A DNA stretch of 64,000 bases from Phaseolus vulgaris (Eukaryota > Streptophyta > Magnoliopsida > Fabales > Fabaceae), in NCBI RefSeq assembly GCF_000499845.2, contig NC_023754.2, positions 24,214,611 through 24,278,610 of the forward strand. The letters run 5' to 3'. Position numbers and translations under genes: made by a program. The notes beneath the pieces are model-generated. The model had not been told where the DNA came from, did not search any database, and saw nothing but the letters and a program-made list of their open reading frames with translations. This document shows positions 8,606 to 19,862 of the stretch, in pieces (the stretch's first letter is position 1; every line of letters starts with the position of its first letter).

Positions 8606-11236
8606 ATGGCGTTGAAATTTTTGAACAAGAAGGGATGGCACACGGGGAGTTTGAGGAACATAGAGAACGTGTGGAAGGCTGAACAGAAGCATGAAGCGGA
8701 GCAGAAGAAGTTGGAGGAGCTTCGCAAGCAGATCCAGGAGGAGAGAGACCGCACCGAGTTTCGTCTTCTTCAGGAGAAAGCTGGCCTCGTTCCGTAATTT
8801 CTGTTTCCCATTCAATTCAATTCAATTCCTAAATTTCGATTTCGTTAGGCTTTTCATTTTCGATTTCGTTAGGCTTTTCATTTTCGATTTCGTTAGGTTT
8901 TTCATTTTCGATTTCGTTAGGGTTTTTATTTTCGATTTCGTTGGGGTTTTCATTTTCGATTTCTCATTCCTGTTTCATTGCAGGCACCAGGAGAGGTTGG
9001 AATTTCTGTACGATTCGGGATTGTCCGTCGGGAAATCTTCCAATTCCGAAGGATTCAAGGTCCTTGAACAGTTGCCGAAATCTGATGCGGCGGATGCTCC
9101 AGGCTCCTCTGCTTCTAAGGTGTGTTGGTGTGTTGTGAACTGCTAGGGTTTTTGTTTTTATTATGGGTAGGGTTTGTTTGATGTGAATTGGTTTACTTAC
9201 GATTGAATGGGTTTGTTTGCTGTAGGAGGGTGCAAGCGTGCCTGGGGCATTGTTTGAGGAGAAGCCTCAGTCTGCCAATGATACTTGGCGGAAGCTCCAT
9301 TCTGACCCCTTGCTCATGATCCGCCAACGTGAGCAGGAGGAGCTGGCAAAGATAAAAAACAACCCTGTTAAGATGGCTATGATAAAGAAATCGGTAAGTT
9401 TTTTTCTTCTTTTTTTTATTGTAAAATGAGATGCCATTGCCTGTCATTAACAACTTCAGATATAGATTATGCTTCCCTTTTCATACCAGTTATTGTTATT
9501 CTTAAGATATGCTATTTTTGTTTTATAAACTGTTTGTTTCAAAGGAACTGAGGAGAGGGGAGGGAAATAAAACCCTTTAATATTAAAGGGGAGGCATGAG
9601 TTGCAGGGGGAGGGATTTTGGCCTCCTAATTTCCCCTGCCATGCACTCTGAACTTCTAACCAAACACTTGAAGGAAATCGTAATTTAAAAATTTCACTCA
9701 CATCACATCTAGCTAAACATTATTAAACACATCTTAATTTTAGAAGTTTCCCTACCACCTAGTCTGGATCACATAGTATTGGACTTTCAGTAGCAATAAG
9801 AAGATCCATTTTCAATAATTTAATAATCTTAGGGGAAAAAGAATTGGTTATTAACTATCCATTAATTACATTAATCCATGTAATCCTTTTGCAAACCCCT
9901 CCTCCCCCAATGGCCCATTTTTTTTTGGATTAGAGTTAAGTATGGATGGATTGTTTGGACTGTGAATAATGGATTACTTTCACCTTTGGGTGCAAACCTG
10001 TGCCCATAGCAGCCACGTAAGTGTCCATGCAATTTGAGGCTGCTGCTCTCTTTCCTAGTGACTTTTGCTTCTGTCTGATATGGTGTATAATTCTATGAAA
10101 TTTAGAACTGCATTGCTTTTTGCAAACTCATGTAGGCCTTTTATTTTTTTCTTCTTCTTTGATTAGCTGATTGGGTTTAGATTTTGAAGAATCTTTAAAT
10201 TGCTTATGAAAACAATTGTTATGGTTTACTTTCAGCAAGACCTATTGTTTAATGTTGTGTCTAATTTAGGGCCTGTCTTAGTAATGCCTGGTATTGTTGT
10301 TAGATTGAAGGAACTGAAGACAAGGAGAAAGCACATAAAAAGGAAAAGAGGAAGAAGCACCGTTCTAGTAAATCAAAGCATAAAAAACAGTCTGATTCAG
10401 AAGATGATCCTACTGAAGGGAGGAAAAGGAGTGATAATGGAAATATTTACAAGAATCATAATAAGGCTCAATCTGATTCAGGGTATCAATCAGATGAAAG
10501 AGAAAATACGAGGAAGGATCACTATGAAGACAAAAAATACAGGGAAAGATCACCCGGCCACCAACAGAGACAGAGAAAGGGAAAAGACTACAATGAAGGT
10601 GCTGATGACAGAAATTATAGCAGGTCGAAGTCAGAGAGGAGTGTCCGTAACAGTCAATCAAATCCAGGGTATGAATCAACTGAAGTTGAAAAGAGAAGGA
10701 TGAATCACTATGAAGATAGAAAATACAGAGAGAGATCACCCAGTCACCAACAGAGACAAAGAAATGACAAAGACTACAAAGAAGATGCTGGTGACAGGAA
10801 TTATAATAGGTCTAAGTCAGAAAGATATGGTTCAGAAGATCAGTCCAATATAGATGCCCCAAAAAGTGGAGGTGGGCGATTTTCTGAAACAAGCTCCAAC
10901 AGATATTCTTCTTCACATGAACATGGATATAAGCGCAGAAACGTGGCTCCTAAGCTTTCAGAAGAAGAGCGGGCTGCTAAACTTAGGCAGATGCAATTGG
11001 CTGCCGAAGTGCATGAAGAACAGAGATGGAAACGTATAAAGAAGGCTGAGGAGTCTGATGCACGTGAAGCAGTCCAGAATAATAACGCTAGTGGCAATAA
11101 TTTCTTGGATAGTACTCAGAAAAGTGTTTATGGTGCAGACAAAGGGGGAAGTGCATCAATAGCTGAGAGTGTTCGTCGTCGGACATATTATTCTCAAGGC
11201 AGGTCTGGTGGTGAAGGAAATGCATTTCGGCGATGA
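8606..11236 (+). CDS. CWC25: CWC25-type pre-mRNA splicing factor
   Basis: CWC25 joins the activated spliceosome for the first transesterification step, acting in the nucleus. Four exons are read: 8606-8793, 8984-9119, 9226-9393 and 10304-11236 (474 residues). Phases fit throughout (GTT CC|G CAC, then phase 0 twice), with ag acceptors and gt donors. Residues 1-60 form the CIR/CWC25 N-terminal domain: MALKFLNKKGWHTGSLRN, then a highly charged helix (KAEQKHEAEQKKLEELRKQ). Exon 2 adds HQERLEFLYDSGLSVG. Exon 3 has DTWRKLHSDPLLMIRQREQ. Exon 4 is an RS/DE-rich low-complexity region (KKEKRKKHRSSKSKHKK, repeated YRERSP) followed by a conserved-looking block, RNVAPKLSEEERAAKLRQM, and ends in NAFRR. The RS-rich part contains a 41-residue duplication. 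The start is the first ATG of the conserved N-terminus. A MULE ends 203 bp upstream of it. Confidence 0.88.
8837..8968. repeat. 24-bp minisatellite in CWC25 intron 1
   Basis: The unit cgatttcgttaggcttttca plus tttt starts at 8837, 8861, 8885, 8909 and 8933, with a partial copy at 8957. The first two copies are identical and later ones differ by one to three bases. It makes up most of the 190-bp intron, and one reading frame stays open through it (repeated FDFVR-like residues), an artefact of the 24-bp period. Confidence 0.92.
9573..9590. other. perfect 18-bp palindrome in CWC25 intron 3
   Basis: ccctttaatattaaaggg is its own reverse complement. It sits in a G-rich patch (9550-9640) that also has an inverted pair, gcaggggga and tcccctgc. 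This may be a small inverted-repeat insertion of about 100-150 bp, but its borders are not evident. Confidence 0.5.
10517..10825 (+). repeat. coding duplication in CWC25 exon 4 (123-bp units, 186-bp period)
   Basis: Bases 10517-10639 and 10703-10825 encode two related 41-residue segments. Both contain HYED(K/R)KYRERSP(G/S)HQQRQR, then KDY, then DRNYxRSKSER. They are separated by 21 residues and keep the frame. Divergence at many positions suggests an older duplication than the one in VPS53. Confidence 0.85.
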
Positions 11237-13287
11237 ATTCTGTGTCTTTACTTCACCAATGTAGTAGACATCCCTCCTGCATCTGTCTTCTTTCTTGGAC
11301 TCCTTTGTTGTATAATATGTCAAAAACTGTTTAATTTCTATTCGATAATATATGAAGAATTCATAGTTCACTTTTTTCATTACTAATTTCTAATGTTCCT
11401 TGATGGTATACTGTAATTTTATTATTATTCTCATTAATTATGAATGATACTCAAGATATTTATATAATTAATTTAAATCAATTATTTAATTCAAAATAAG
11501 TTTTCAATTTATATATTAAAAACTTGACTAAATTTAAAAGACCAATGAATAATCTTTTTATTTATTTTCAGACTTTCGTATGTTAAAATTGGATAGCAAA
11601 CTTAAAAGTGAACATTTTTTAAAGTACGTGTAATTTAGTTTGCTTTTTTTTTTTAATTCCAAATGTCAAGAACTACCAAAAAATCCTTTAAAATGTCAAT
11701 TAGCATTATGTTAAATTTTAACTTTTTTATAAAATCCATCCAACATATTTTCAAACATACTCGTGTGTTAAAATTTATAGTAAACAAATTAAAATTAAGC
11801 ATTTTTTTAAATTAAGTCTCATTTAATTTTTCTTTTCAATTTCAAATGTTAATAAGATAAAAAAAGAAAACTTTTCAAATGTCAATTAGCATCATGTCAT
11901 ATTTTAAATGCATTTCCATGTAATAGCTACTCAATACACATTTAAATTATCCATTATGTTAGGATTTTTAAAGTAAATCAATTATTTTCAAGTGGAATTG
12001 AGCTCAAATTTAATTTGATTCAACCAACTTTCATGCATTCAATTTTTCATCCAAAAAAATTAACATAGTCTCAAAATTGTTTCAATATAACTAATGGTCC
12101 TATTTGAATTAAACAAAATTTCTTTGAATGGAGGATATGAAGGCAGTGTACCCTGATGGCCCCAGTGCACACATGAAGGCAAAAGAAAATCACAGGTTGC
12201 TGGTTCACAATAAAAGGGAGTGCTTTTGTTCTTAATGCAGCAAGTAGCTAAGCTAGTGATATCATATAGCTATGCACTGTTAACTATGCAACGTTTCCTC
12301 CTTGATTAATAATGTGGCACAGATTACAGTTGCATGTCTCTCTCATCAGTTTTTTATAAGTAATAAGGCTTTAAATGAAGGCCAAATCATCATGTCATGT
12401 CAACTCCTACACTTATTGTAACTCTCATCAACAGCTAATCATGATTACACTTACTATTAATGAATTTCTGCCGACAGACACTTTGGTAACTAATATCTTA
12501 TGATGGTATGGGGCCTCTGCATAGTAACATTTCATGCCGTTAAAAGTTAATATAGCAGAAGCAGATCATGTTGGTCACAGTTTATGGTCTCTTCATATCT
12601 TCCCTTGCCCATTCATTCACTGAGCTAGAAAGTTATAGCTTCACTATTAGAAATTTTTCTCCAGCAAGCATGGCTATTCTTCCTCTTCTCTTCACTTTTG
12701 CATGTTTGAGTTATGTGATCAATGATATTAATACTGTTATTATTGAAAAAGGATATGTAGGTGTAGTGTAGGTGCTCAGTATTTAAGATATTGTTGTAAC
12801 AACTGTAGTCTATCATGGAGAATAATATTAATACCATAGGGTCATAGTGGACCATGTAGCTAGTTACTCCATTGTAATTCACGAGCTGTGGGAGCTCCTT
12901 GGGTTGGAGAACATTTAAAGCTTTCCCTATGCAGATAGTGAAGGAAACTCCTTTGAACTCTTGCCAGCCTACTATTTATTTTTGAGTGATTCCAAATCCT
13001 CGTATAGCATCTTTCTATTACTTCTACTACTTTCTTTGTATGGTAAATTTCAAATACTTTTCATTTTTCCAAGACATTCAATATTTTTGTTTTCATTTAA
13101 TGTTTTTTTTATAAAAGAAAGATTTGTAAGCAATAGTGAGCATCACCCTTAATCATTTGTCTTGTAGGAAAAAGTGTCGGTTTGGCTACGAGTAGAGGCA
13201 TAGTGTACCATACATATATCTGCTTTGGCAAGAGTTAAAGCCGTTCCAGAACCAATGTTGCAGAGCCTGCCAAGTGAGGTGTACAAG
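11237..13287. other. intergenic between CWC25 and aspartic protease
   Basis: Starts with the presumed CWC25 3' UTR. 11400-12100 is AT-rich with only short open frames. 12100-13280 is of more even composition and would hold the promoter and any 5' UTR of the downstream protease gene. A 67-codon frame at 12568 has no recognisable domain. No RNA gene was recognised. Confidence 0.5.
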
Positions 13288-14863
13288 ATGACCATATTTT
13301 GGTTTCTGGTTTTCTCTGCACATCTTGCTATAGCATCCTCTGCTGTGGAAGTTCAAGGCATGCATTTCAGTGACTTGTTAACTAGTTCTCAAGTTAGATT
13401 GTATTATTGCTGTGTTTCCTTTTCTGTATAGAAGCTTTTATCTAGAAAAAGAAAGCAATTTTGAGTTTGGTTTTCAATATTATAAAGAAATGTTGAGTTT
13501 GTGCAGGTATATATGCATATTAACCTTACAAATAGTTCAATTTTCAGATAAGGATCCAAGGCACAAGAAAGAGGGCATGCAGCTTAATTTGTACCATGTG
13601 AAAGGTCTTGAATCCTCCTTAACTTCCACATCACCATTTTCATTCTCTGACATGATCACAAAAGATGAGGAGCGGGTCAGATCTCTTCATTCCACACTAG
13701 CAAACAAGGAGGGTGTCAGAAATTCTGCCACCACTGCCTCTTCTGATAAATTGAGGGGACCTAACCTTTTGACCACACCACTGAAATCAGGTTTATCAAT
13801 TGGTTCAGGCAATTACTATGTGAAAATAGGACTTGGGACCCCTGCTAAGTATTTTAGCATGATTGTTGACACTGGTAGCTCCCTCTCCTGGCTCCAGTGC
13901 CAGCCTTGTGTTATTTACTGCCATGAACAGGTTGACCCTATTTTCACTCCTTCCACGTCCAAGACCTACAAAAGCTTGCCATGCTCATCCCTCCAGTGTT
14001 CCTCTCTCAAGGCCTCCACACTAAATGCTCCAAGTTGCTCAAATGCAACTGGGTCTTGTGTGTACAAAGCAAGCTATGGTGACAGTTCTTTCTCAATTGG
14101 CTATTTGAGTCAAGATTTGCTAACCTTAACCCCATCAGAGGCATCATCAAGTTTTGTATATGGCTGTGGTCAGGACAATCAAGGGTTGTTTGGAAAAGCT
14201 GCTGGTATTATAGGTCTAGCCAATGACAAGCTCTCCATGCTTGCACAATTGTCCAAAAAATATGGCAATGCCTTCTCCTATTGCCTTCCCACATCTTTTT
14301 CTGAACCCAACTCTTCCCTATCAGGTTTCTTGTCCATTGGAACCTCATCATTGACATCATCACCATACAAGTTCACTCCCTTGTTGAAGAATAAAAAGAT
14401 TCCAAGCTTATACTTTGTTGATTTGACAACTATTACCGTGGCTGGAAAGCCAATAGCAGTTTCTGCCTCAAGCTACAATGTGCCTACTATTATAGACTCT
14501 GGCACTGTAATTACAAGGCTACCTGAAGCTGTTTACAATGCATTGCAAAAATCTTTTGTGACGATCATGTCCAAAAAGTATGCACAGGCCCCAGGATTTT
14601 CCATATTGGATACTTGCTTCAAGGGGAGTGTTAAAGAAATGTCAACAGTGCCTGAGATTCAGATGATTTTTGGTGGGGGTGCTGGCCTAGCACTTCAGGC
14701 TCATAACTCCCTTATAGAAATTGAGAAGGGTGTTACTTGTTTGGCCATTGCTTCTAGCTCTAACCCCATCTCCATTATTGGAAATTACCAACAACAGACA
14801 TTCACAGTGGCTTATGATGTTGCCAATTCCAAGATTGGATTTGCAGCTGGTGGCTGCAAGTGA
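13288..14863 (+). CDS. secreted aspartic protease, nepenthesin-type (A1 family, At5g10770-like)
   Basis: Predicted pepsin-like endopeptidase of the plant A1 family, CND41/nepenthesin type. The large exon reads through the mature enzyme. The first catalytic Asp lies in DTGSSLSW (residue about 141) and the second in DSGTVITRLP (about 350). GNYYVKIGLGTP precedes the first lobe, and the cysteine-rich insert SWLQCQPC...SSLQCSS is typical of the nepenthesin branch. The protein ends SIIGNYQQQTFTVAYDVANS, GFAAGGCK. I chose the ATG at 13288 because MTIFWFLVFSAHLAIASSA is a convincing signal peptide; an in-frame ATG at 13225 would bury it. The signal exon must be spliced to the main exon. Donor after 13392 and acceptor before 13553 keep the frame (SSQ|DPRHKKEG, 471 residues), but an ag at 13547 with another donor is possible. 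N-x-S/T sites suggest glycosylation. Substrate is unknown. Confidence 0.85.
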
Positions 14864-14925
14864 GATCACAAAGCTAGCTAGCAAAGGGTGCAATTTATCA
14901 GATGTTGTTTGCAAATATTTGCTTT

Positions 14926-14931
14926 AATAAA
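14926..14931 (+). terminator. polyadenylation signal, aspartic protease gene
   Basis: AATAAA lies 63 bp after the stop codon in an AT-rich 3' region. Plant poly(A) signals are loose, so this is a candidate only. Confidence 0.45.
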
Positions 14932-15086
14932 GATTAATGAACTCTAATAAGGCATGTGCGCTATCTTATTCAGAATTTGTTACATATAACTTTTCTGTTT
15001 CTTTTTCATTCTTGTAATGTGATAACATGATAGTATAAGTGTTCTTATCACCACAGTCTACAAATTTTGTATGATCACTCATCTTA

Positions 15087-15701
15087 GGGCAAATTCTTCC
15101 TGCACCCTATATATTTTAAAATTTTTAAAAATATCTTTCATTTTGAAAATAAAAATCCAGAAATAAAAATAATACATTTAAAAAAATAGATTTGCAAGAG
15201 ATTATTGTGTTATGAAAATAAAAATCCAGAAAAAAAAATCAAAATTCCATTTCAGATAAAAAAATCTCCACTAAAAAAATTGTTCAAAAAAAAATCCAAA
15301 AAAATATTTCAGAAAAGGGGCCTAAAATATATTTTTATATGTACCCCATTTTATCTGAGGAGATTGAAATTGGGTGCAGTTATATGGTGTAGGAAGTAAT
15401 TACCCTCAACTTAATGAAAATGTTCTTCATTCTGAAAATGAAAATTCAGAATGGAAAATAATACATTTCAAAAAATAAATTCGAGATTATTATATTTTAG
15501 AAATAAAAATTTGGAAAAAAAATCAAAATCCTATTCTATATAAAAAAAATTGTAATACAAAAATTTTGTTTTAAAAAAAAATCTGGAAACATGTTCCGAG
15601 AAGGGATCTGGAATTCTGGAATGTATTTTTACATTTACCTCATTTTATTTAGGGGCATTTTTGTCTTTTCATACTAAAATGGGGTGCAGGAAGTAATTGC
15701 C
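15087..15701. mobile_element. MITE-like repeat with short terminal inverted repeats, two internal units
   Basis: The left end gggcaaattcttcctgcacc and the right end ggtgcaggaagtaattgcc are inverted copies with few mismatches. Inside are two diverged direct units of about 300 bp (about 15087-15405 and 15406-15701). Both contain aaaatccag- or aattcaga-type blocks, an aataatacattt...aaaaaata block, a run of A-rich sequence, and a closing catttta...gggtgcag...gtaggaagtaatta motif. The shape suggests a non-autonomous DNA element with an internal or nested duplication. No coding sequence and no certain target duplication were seen. Confidence 0.6.
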
Positions 15702-16552
15702 TTGAACTTAACTTGTTTCAGATCACTGCAAGCCCAATAGTGTTAGGATGACTTTTGAAATAAATTTTAATTTGTCACAATTATGTTTTGAAAAAACACA
15801 GAAACCCATGTTTACTGCATGAAAAACACAAAACAACATATAATAACGTTTACTTTTATGTGAAAATTCACATTCTGCAAGCTTTTTCCAGATATACATT
15901 CAAACAGATTTAGCTTGTTGAATAAATATCCTCAATTGGGAAAGAATAAGTTCAATATACATTTATCATATACATTTTTTCACCGTCTCTTTTTACTTTC
16001 TAAAAAATTGGTACAACGACTACACAAACATATTCCTTAAGTACAAATAATATGTATGAAAATCGGACGAGGTCACATAAATCAAGTTTCAATTAAGTAC
16101 AAATAATATGTATGAAAATCATGTATTATTGAGGGCGAGGTCACATAAATCAAGTTTCTATTGAATCTTGACATTTGAACCGTTATGCTCTTAAATAGAA
16201 AATATTGTGTCTTGAGTATCAGTTATAACTTTTGTTTTAGAGAAGTATTTGATCTAAGAATTAATATGAGGACTAAAATAACAAGTTTGATTCTTACTCA
16301 GATAATTGTTTAGGAGAATATTGATTCTCAAAAATAGAAAGGATTGCGCCTAACTATTAATCCTAATAGGTCACACATTAAAATTATCTTTCTGCATAAA
16401 TTCGTAGTTTCTTTAAACCAACTTCATCCTCAAACAAAAAATTTACATCACAACAAAAGTCATGTCATAAGATAACTTTATGCATTAGAAAGTTTTCTAA
16501 TGTGTATAACTAAGAAGTCACTCTTATATTTTATATCTGAAATAAAAAGTTT
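15702..16552. other. intergenic, AT-rich
   Basis: No gene seen. Contains the short duplication at 16037-16159. Confidence 0.5.
16037..16159. repeat. tandem duplication of about 56-67 bp
   Basis: Both units start ttaagtacaaataatatgta and end cgaggtcacataaatcaagt. The second carries an extra 11-12 bp (atgtattattga region). Flanks match almost perfectly. Confidence 0.85.
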
Positions 16553-16557
16553 ACATG

Positions 16558-17014
16558 TGTACCGGGATGACCGACCGGTCTATTGACCCGGTCAACCCAT
16601 GCATCAAGACCATACTTAAGGTACGAGGTCGATCACGTGTCATATGTGGCCGACCGACATAAGGTGCTCAAGTCAAACCGTTGACCTAATTAGCAAAGGT
16701 CAACCTATGGTTAGGAAACGACCTAATTCAACCATAATCGCTAAACAACCCCCTAATCCGGCCCAACAACAAGGGCCCATCAAGGTAATATAAATATCAC
16801 GCATTCCAAGGAAGAAGGTACGTCATTATCTACAGTATTCTAACCAGCCGAATACGATACCCCACTGACTTGAGCGTTGGAGTGCCATCTGCAGGTACCC
16901 CACCAGCCTGAGGAGTCGTTCAGCGAGAAGGACCGAAGGAGGAAGTGAGACACGACCGACTGAGTGACATCCAAAGGCGATAGTTCTCCCAGTTCTCAAC
17001 CTAGTTCGAGAACA
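16558..17014. mobile_element. solo LTR of an LTR retrotransposon, with 5-bp target duplication
   Basis: A 457-bp block, visibly more GC-rich than its surroundings, begins tgtaccgggatgaccgacc and ends ctagttcgagaaca, giving the TG...CA ends of LTRs. It is flanked by acatg at 16553-16557 and again at 17015-17019, the 5-bp target duplication expected of retroviral-type integration. Inside is a TATA-like gtaatataaatatc (about 16786), followed by a gacttgagcgttggagtgcc motif at about 16867. Related wording is common in the transcribed part of legume Gypsy-type LTRs (recalled, not searched). No internal gag/pol sequence follows, so this is a solo LTR from recombination between two LTRs. Confidence 0.88.
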
Positions 17015-17019
17015 ACATG

Positions 17020-19862
17020 TATTATTGATCAAACAATAAGAGTGGTGATTAAGGAAAAAGAATATAATAAAGTAACATTATTACTTGTTTTACACATTTA
17101 AAAACATAAAATGTGGACAAATAAGAGAATATCACCTAATTTATTTTAGTAGCATCGAACTTTTTAAAATAATAAATTGAACCTTAAAATTGTACTCCAT
17201 AAGATTTGTTCAAAAGTGACTCAAACTCTTGTATTGTAATACAAGTGCAATCCACCTCAATATATTCAACCAGTTATTTGTTTTATTTAAAAAAATATCT
17301 TCATTTTTTTCTTTTTCTTGGATCCTACTCTTAAATTTTGTGTCCAAAGCAAAAATATGTGAGATTGCTTATAGTACAATTAACCTAACTTGTATAAGTG
17401 GATTTAACATACTAACTCAACTGTCACAATGTAATAAAGCTTCCTCCTTTGAGGGCAAATTTGTGGACCCCATCAAAACCTAATAATAAAGTATTTAAAT
17501 AAAAAAAAATCGGTTAACAAAAATGAAAAGAAAGACTGAAATTAAGTTAAAAACCCCTTCTAATAAAAAGAATAGGAAAGTTGGTAAGAATCAAATGTTT
17601 TAGTTTCAGTCCAACTTATAAATTTATTATTTTTAAATTTTTAGGTGAAAGTAGTTATATTTTCTTAATAAAAATAGTTGCATGATCTTCAATTTTTGTG
17701 ACATGTAGTTGAATGCATCACAACAAATTTTAGTATTACAATTTGTTAAATTTTACTTGTTAGAGAATCAATTTTTCTTAGCTTTTTTATTTACTAGGTG
17801 TCTAGAACTAATATAGAACATTTTTTCTTGAAAAAAAGCTCTATAAAAAATTTTAAAAAAAGAAAAAAAAGGTCTCTCAATAAATCAAAATTAGTTTATC
17901 TATAAAATAATTTGTAGAAGTTTCTTCATTTAACTTTTCTAAATTGTAATTTTAACTTGTGTGAACTAATTTTAATGTATAAACTTATTTCATTTTTTTT
18001 TTTAATTTTTTATTCTAAGTAGTATTTATGAATAAGTTTATTCAATCATATCCCAAAAATATAATCAGAGTCACACTTTATGATAAATAGAAGATGAATT
18101 TTTGAAAAAGTCCATTTGGACATTAACAAAAAAAAGGTTGGGAAATGAAGAAATATTCAATTCTAAATGATTTTTGTGATATTATGTATTTGAATAGATC
18201 ATTAAAAAATCAGCATTATGAATGTTCTTCTACATTGAAATTTAAAATATCAGTTACATTTGAAATCAATTTCCAAAAGCAAGACAACACAAACTTATGC
18301 CATAAGGGTACACATTTTTCAAGATTTTAACCCCTCATCTCATTAGTCCTAAGACACCAACCTTATTGTTGCATAAAAGCTCAGTTTCATTCCTTCAATG
18401 TATTCAGCCTGAAAATTGAGACTTTTCTTTTTATTGGAAAAGTTGTTGTTCTTTTTTTCAGTTTTGGTGTCATTAAAATTGCTTTCATGGGGTATAGTCA
18501 CTGTAGCATGAGATCAGAGACTAGTTAATTTATTTAGGAATTAGCAAATCATGTATGAACAGGAATTAGTTTGGCCTTGAGGGTCTCTGAGGGACCCATT
18601 CTCTGCTGTCATATTTCATTTTTCTCCACTGATGGTAACATGCATTTGATAGGGTAGCAGTAGAACAAATTGAGTTGGCCACACTGTGGCAGTGTACAAA
18701 GACTATGGTACCATTATTTTATACAAGTTTTAGGTGCAAAATTCAAACTTATAATTTAAAATGAATAGTGGGGTCCACCCATATTTGATTGTCAAATGAT
18801 ATGTCTCTTGCAGCCTCTCCTGCTGACCATCTCCAAAGTCCAAAGCTTGAATGAAATCCAAAGGGAAGGCAGAATCAGAAGAAGAATTGAAGATGAACAA
18901 GTGGTTCAGTGCATCCAAATCCATAAGGCAAGTAGATTGTTATATACGACACATGAACACATTATTTTGTATCTCTGTTAATGATCATGGTCAGTGATGT
19001 TGCAGAAAAGCTGTGCATATTGTTAATCTATGTTTGGTATTTCTATAAGGAGAGAATCATCTTTTGCGCAAAATCCGGATAGAAAATGCAGCTAACATTG
19101 AGCATTGTGCAATGAACATAAATTTATGCATACATGGCAAAGACATTGTAGATGGTATCATAGCACTTTCTAGACCTTACATAAAGAATGATCATGATTG
19201 ATTCTCCACCTTGGTCCCATTACCACCAATTCACAAACAATTCCCAGATCTCAAGTTAACAAAATTGAAGGCTGGCTCCACTTGTTCACTCTAAGCATAA
19301 CTGCCACAACTAAAGAGACATAGTTCCAACAAAATGGTACACTTTGTGATCAAAGGCCAGTATTTAAATTTTAGGCTTTAGGGTCTGTTTCATTGTAAAC
19401 CTTGTCAAATGAGATAATAAAATATCTGTAATAAAGATGTGCCCTAGTGTATTGCTGGATTTTGCTTTTCATAGCTAAAAAGTGAAAAGTCTTGATGTCT
19501 AAAAGTGCCATGCTGGCTTTCAATTTCATCTTAAAAGTTTCTTGTTTCAGGTTCTTATCAGAGGGGCTATAGAGATTCTACTTTAGAGTATCCATTGACT
19601 CAACACTTCTGTGACCCCAGTTCTGTATATTTTGCAGGTGCAAACTATTGGTAAGGATTTCACATGTAATCCTCTAAACTTTAGAGTTTGCTTATTTTAT
19701 CCTTACATACTAATCTAAATATATGCCTTTAAGACCAGTCATATTTCATGCTCTTTAGGAATTTGATTTGTTTTGTGAATCTTCGTTTTCTATGTAGTGA
19801 TTAGTAACTCTAGTTGCTTCTGTCTCCTCTTTTCCTTGTCAGGTGTGGCTTATCTTTAAACC
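17020..19862. other. intergenic and 5' leader region of the MGCFSS gene
   Basis: 17020-18330 is AT-rich without a supported gene. Composition becomes less extreme after about 18540. A likely spliced leader is visible: cag ends at 19842, so the exon carrying the start codon has only 20 bp of 5' UTR before the ATG at 19863. An upstream candidate exon runs from about 18812, after a cttgcag acceptor-like site, to 18928. It ends with ccataag|gcaagtag, which would be a GC-type donor. The intermediate exon structure cannot be settled from sequence alone. Confidence 0.4.

Noticed and set aside
10410..10739. 109-codon minus-strand frame opposite CWC25 exon 4
   Set aside because: Shadow of the repeated RS-rich coding sequence on the other strand.
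12568..12771. 67-codon frame upstream of the aspartic protease
   Set aside because: No family similarity; frame length is common by chance in this composition.
12885..12915. ggagctccttgggttgga resembling a miR159/miR319 precursor arm
   Set aside because: No complementary arm at a suitable distance; the resemblance is limited to the gagctcc palindrome.
16826..17032. 68-codon minus-strand frame
   Set aside because: Lies inside the solo LTR and ends beyond its border; LTRs do not normally code.
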